The notes under the pieces are model-generated. The model saw only the letters and a program-made list of their open reading frames with translations, was not told the DNA's origin and searched no databases. Below are positions 12,496 to 13,401 of a DNA stretch of 13,401 nucleotides, piece by piece (positions within the stretch are counted from its first letter, which is position 1; every line of letters begins with the position of its first letter). The position numbers were made by a program, and so were the translations under genes. The stretch is from assembly GCA_020430675.1 (NCBI GenBank), contig JAGQJJ010000042.1:1-13401 (forward strand), in the 5' to 3' direction. Origin of the DNA: Myxococcales bacterium. GTDB lineage: Bacteria > Myxococcota > Bradymonadia > UBA7976 > UBA1532.

Positions 12496-13401
12496 AGGGT
12501 CACCAGCGACGCCTGATTGGTGATGCTCGACCCGCCGCTGTAGTTGATCAGGCCGCCCATCACCGTCAGCAGGCTGCCCGATTGCACCGTGACGTCGGCC
12601 TTGCTGGTGACCTGCACGCTGCCGCCGATCACCGTCGCCGGGCCTTCGAGCACCAGCTGAAAATCCTTGGCGTGCATCTCCAGCGAGCCGGCGAGCAACG
12701 TCTCGGGCCCCGAGTTGCGGTGCACCGTGTTGCCCTCGAACTTCGACGAGCCGATCGTCTGGGTCGAGGCCCCGCTGACCACCATCGTGCCGCTCGCCGC
12801 CGACATCTCGGCCGAGCCGAAGCTCATGGTCAGCGTCTTGGTGCCCACCTGCCACGTCGCGCTCGCCGTCGCGCTGCACGACACTCCGACCGTCTCGCTG
12901 CGGTTCTTGCTGACCTCATTGAGCCCGTTGCCCACCTGCACGGTCGAGCTGTTGCTCGCCTGGATGGTCATCGTCTTCGACTCGATGTTGATCGGCCCGG
13001 CCGGCGCCTTGAAGAAGATGTCGCCGGTGGTGGCCTCCATCGTGATGCGGTCTTGCGGCACGTCGATCACGATCTTCAGGTTGCCGCTCTTGTCGACCAG
13101 CGTGATCTTCTCGGCGCCCTCTTTGTCTTCAAAGATGAACTTGTGCCCGCAGCGCGACTGCCACCACTTGGTGTTGTTCTCGCCGTCGGGGTTGCCAGGC
13201 CCGGGGATGGTGTCCTCGCCGTTCCACAGGCTGCCGACCACATAGGCCGCGCTGGGGTCGTCCCGCTCGAACATGAGCAGGACCTCGTCGCCCACCTCGG
13301 GCATGATATAGCCGCCGCGATCGGGCCCCGCGTAGAAGCAGACCACCCGCGCCCAATGGCTCTCGACGCGGTCGTCGAGCCACGGGAAGCGCACCTTGAT
13401 G
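12489..13401 (-). CDS. VgrG/gpV-like spike protein, 5' end outside window
   Basis: The 303 C-terminal residues are visible; the reading frame runs through the right edge with IKVRFPWLDD, the same sequence that in the neighbouring paralogue lies at residues 34-43, so the GTG at 13394 is internal and about 30-40 or more residues are missing. OB-fold motifs SHWARV, YAGPDRGGY, PEVGDEVLLMFERDD and YVVGSLWNG are followed by the link SRCGHKFIFEDKEGAE and a long Ser/Thr/Gly-rich beta-helix needle ending QASLVTLC. It is a diverged duplicate of the downstream gene, overlapping it by 7 bp. Whether it has a gp27-like hub domain depends on sequence beyond the edge. Confidence 0.85.
   Translation of the reverse strand, partial: IKVRFPWLDDRVESHWARVVCFYAGPDRGGYIMPEVGDEVLLMFERDDPSAAYVVGSLWNGEDTIPGPGNPDGENNTKWWQSRCGHKFIFEDKEGAEKITLVDKSGNLKIVIDVPQDRITMEATTGDIFFKAPAGPINIESKTMTIQASNSSTVQVGNGLNEVSKNRSETVGVSCSATASATWQVGTKTLTMSFGSAEMSAASGTMVVSGASTQTIGSSKFEGNTVHRNSGPETLLAGSLEMHAKDFQLVLEGPATVIGGSVQVTSKADVTVQSGSLLTVMGGLINYSGGSSITNQASLVTLC

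Noticed and set aside
13392..13394. GTG as the start of the right-edge spike gene
   Set aside because: The frame continues as IKV before it, matching residues 34-36 of the paralogue, so the codon is internal and the gene is truncated by the window edge.

Overview
The window is high-GC, gene-dense bacterial DNA. Three secreted or lipid-anchored proteins carry low-complexity tethers (two Asp/Ala-rich, one poly-Gly) directly after the lipobox cysteine. Together with tandem gpV-like spike genes next to a DUF2169 gene, a GH92 glycosidase and a dense layout with repeated tail-to-tail gene ends, this suggests a large-genome deltaproteobacterial lineage (Myxococcota or Bradymonadota-like). That placement is inference from style, not from a marker gene.

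Left part (1-3356, + strand): a 42-bp tandem repeat tract (from base 1), an unrecognised 287-aa gene (304-1167), a leader with overlapping inverted repeats and a plausible extended -10 promoter, then an overlapping pair: an AAA_21/RecF-like ATPase and a TIGR02646-type HNH nuclease. The pair matches the architecture of the anti-phage defence system Septu (PtuA/PtuB). The leader before ptuA holds a diverged copy of the 42-bp repeat found before the 287-aa gene, so the repeat may tie the three genes together.

Middle part (3376-10232): an NAD(P)-type glutamate dehydrogenase (-), divergently a GH92 alpha-mannosidase-family lipoprotein (+), convergent with a beta-propeller-like lipoprotein (-) whose 3' end overlaps it by 7 bp. 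Divergent from that is an acyl-CoA dehydrogenase (+) whose stop overlaps the GTG start of a Cys-rich Gly-tethered lipoprotein. These look like ordinary chromosomal metabolism and envelope genes.

Right part (10235-13401, - strand): an operon reading inward from the right edge: a partial gpV/VgrG-like spike protein, a second complete gpV/VgrG-like protein (overlapping ATGCTGA junction) and a DUF2169 protein with a probable TTG start 2 nt after the preceding stop. The set points to a contractile injection system spike/loader locus (type VI secretion or a related phage-tail-like machine), the rest of which lies outside the window. No tRNA, rRNA, insertion sequence or CRISPR array was seen.
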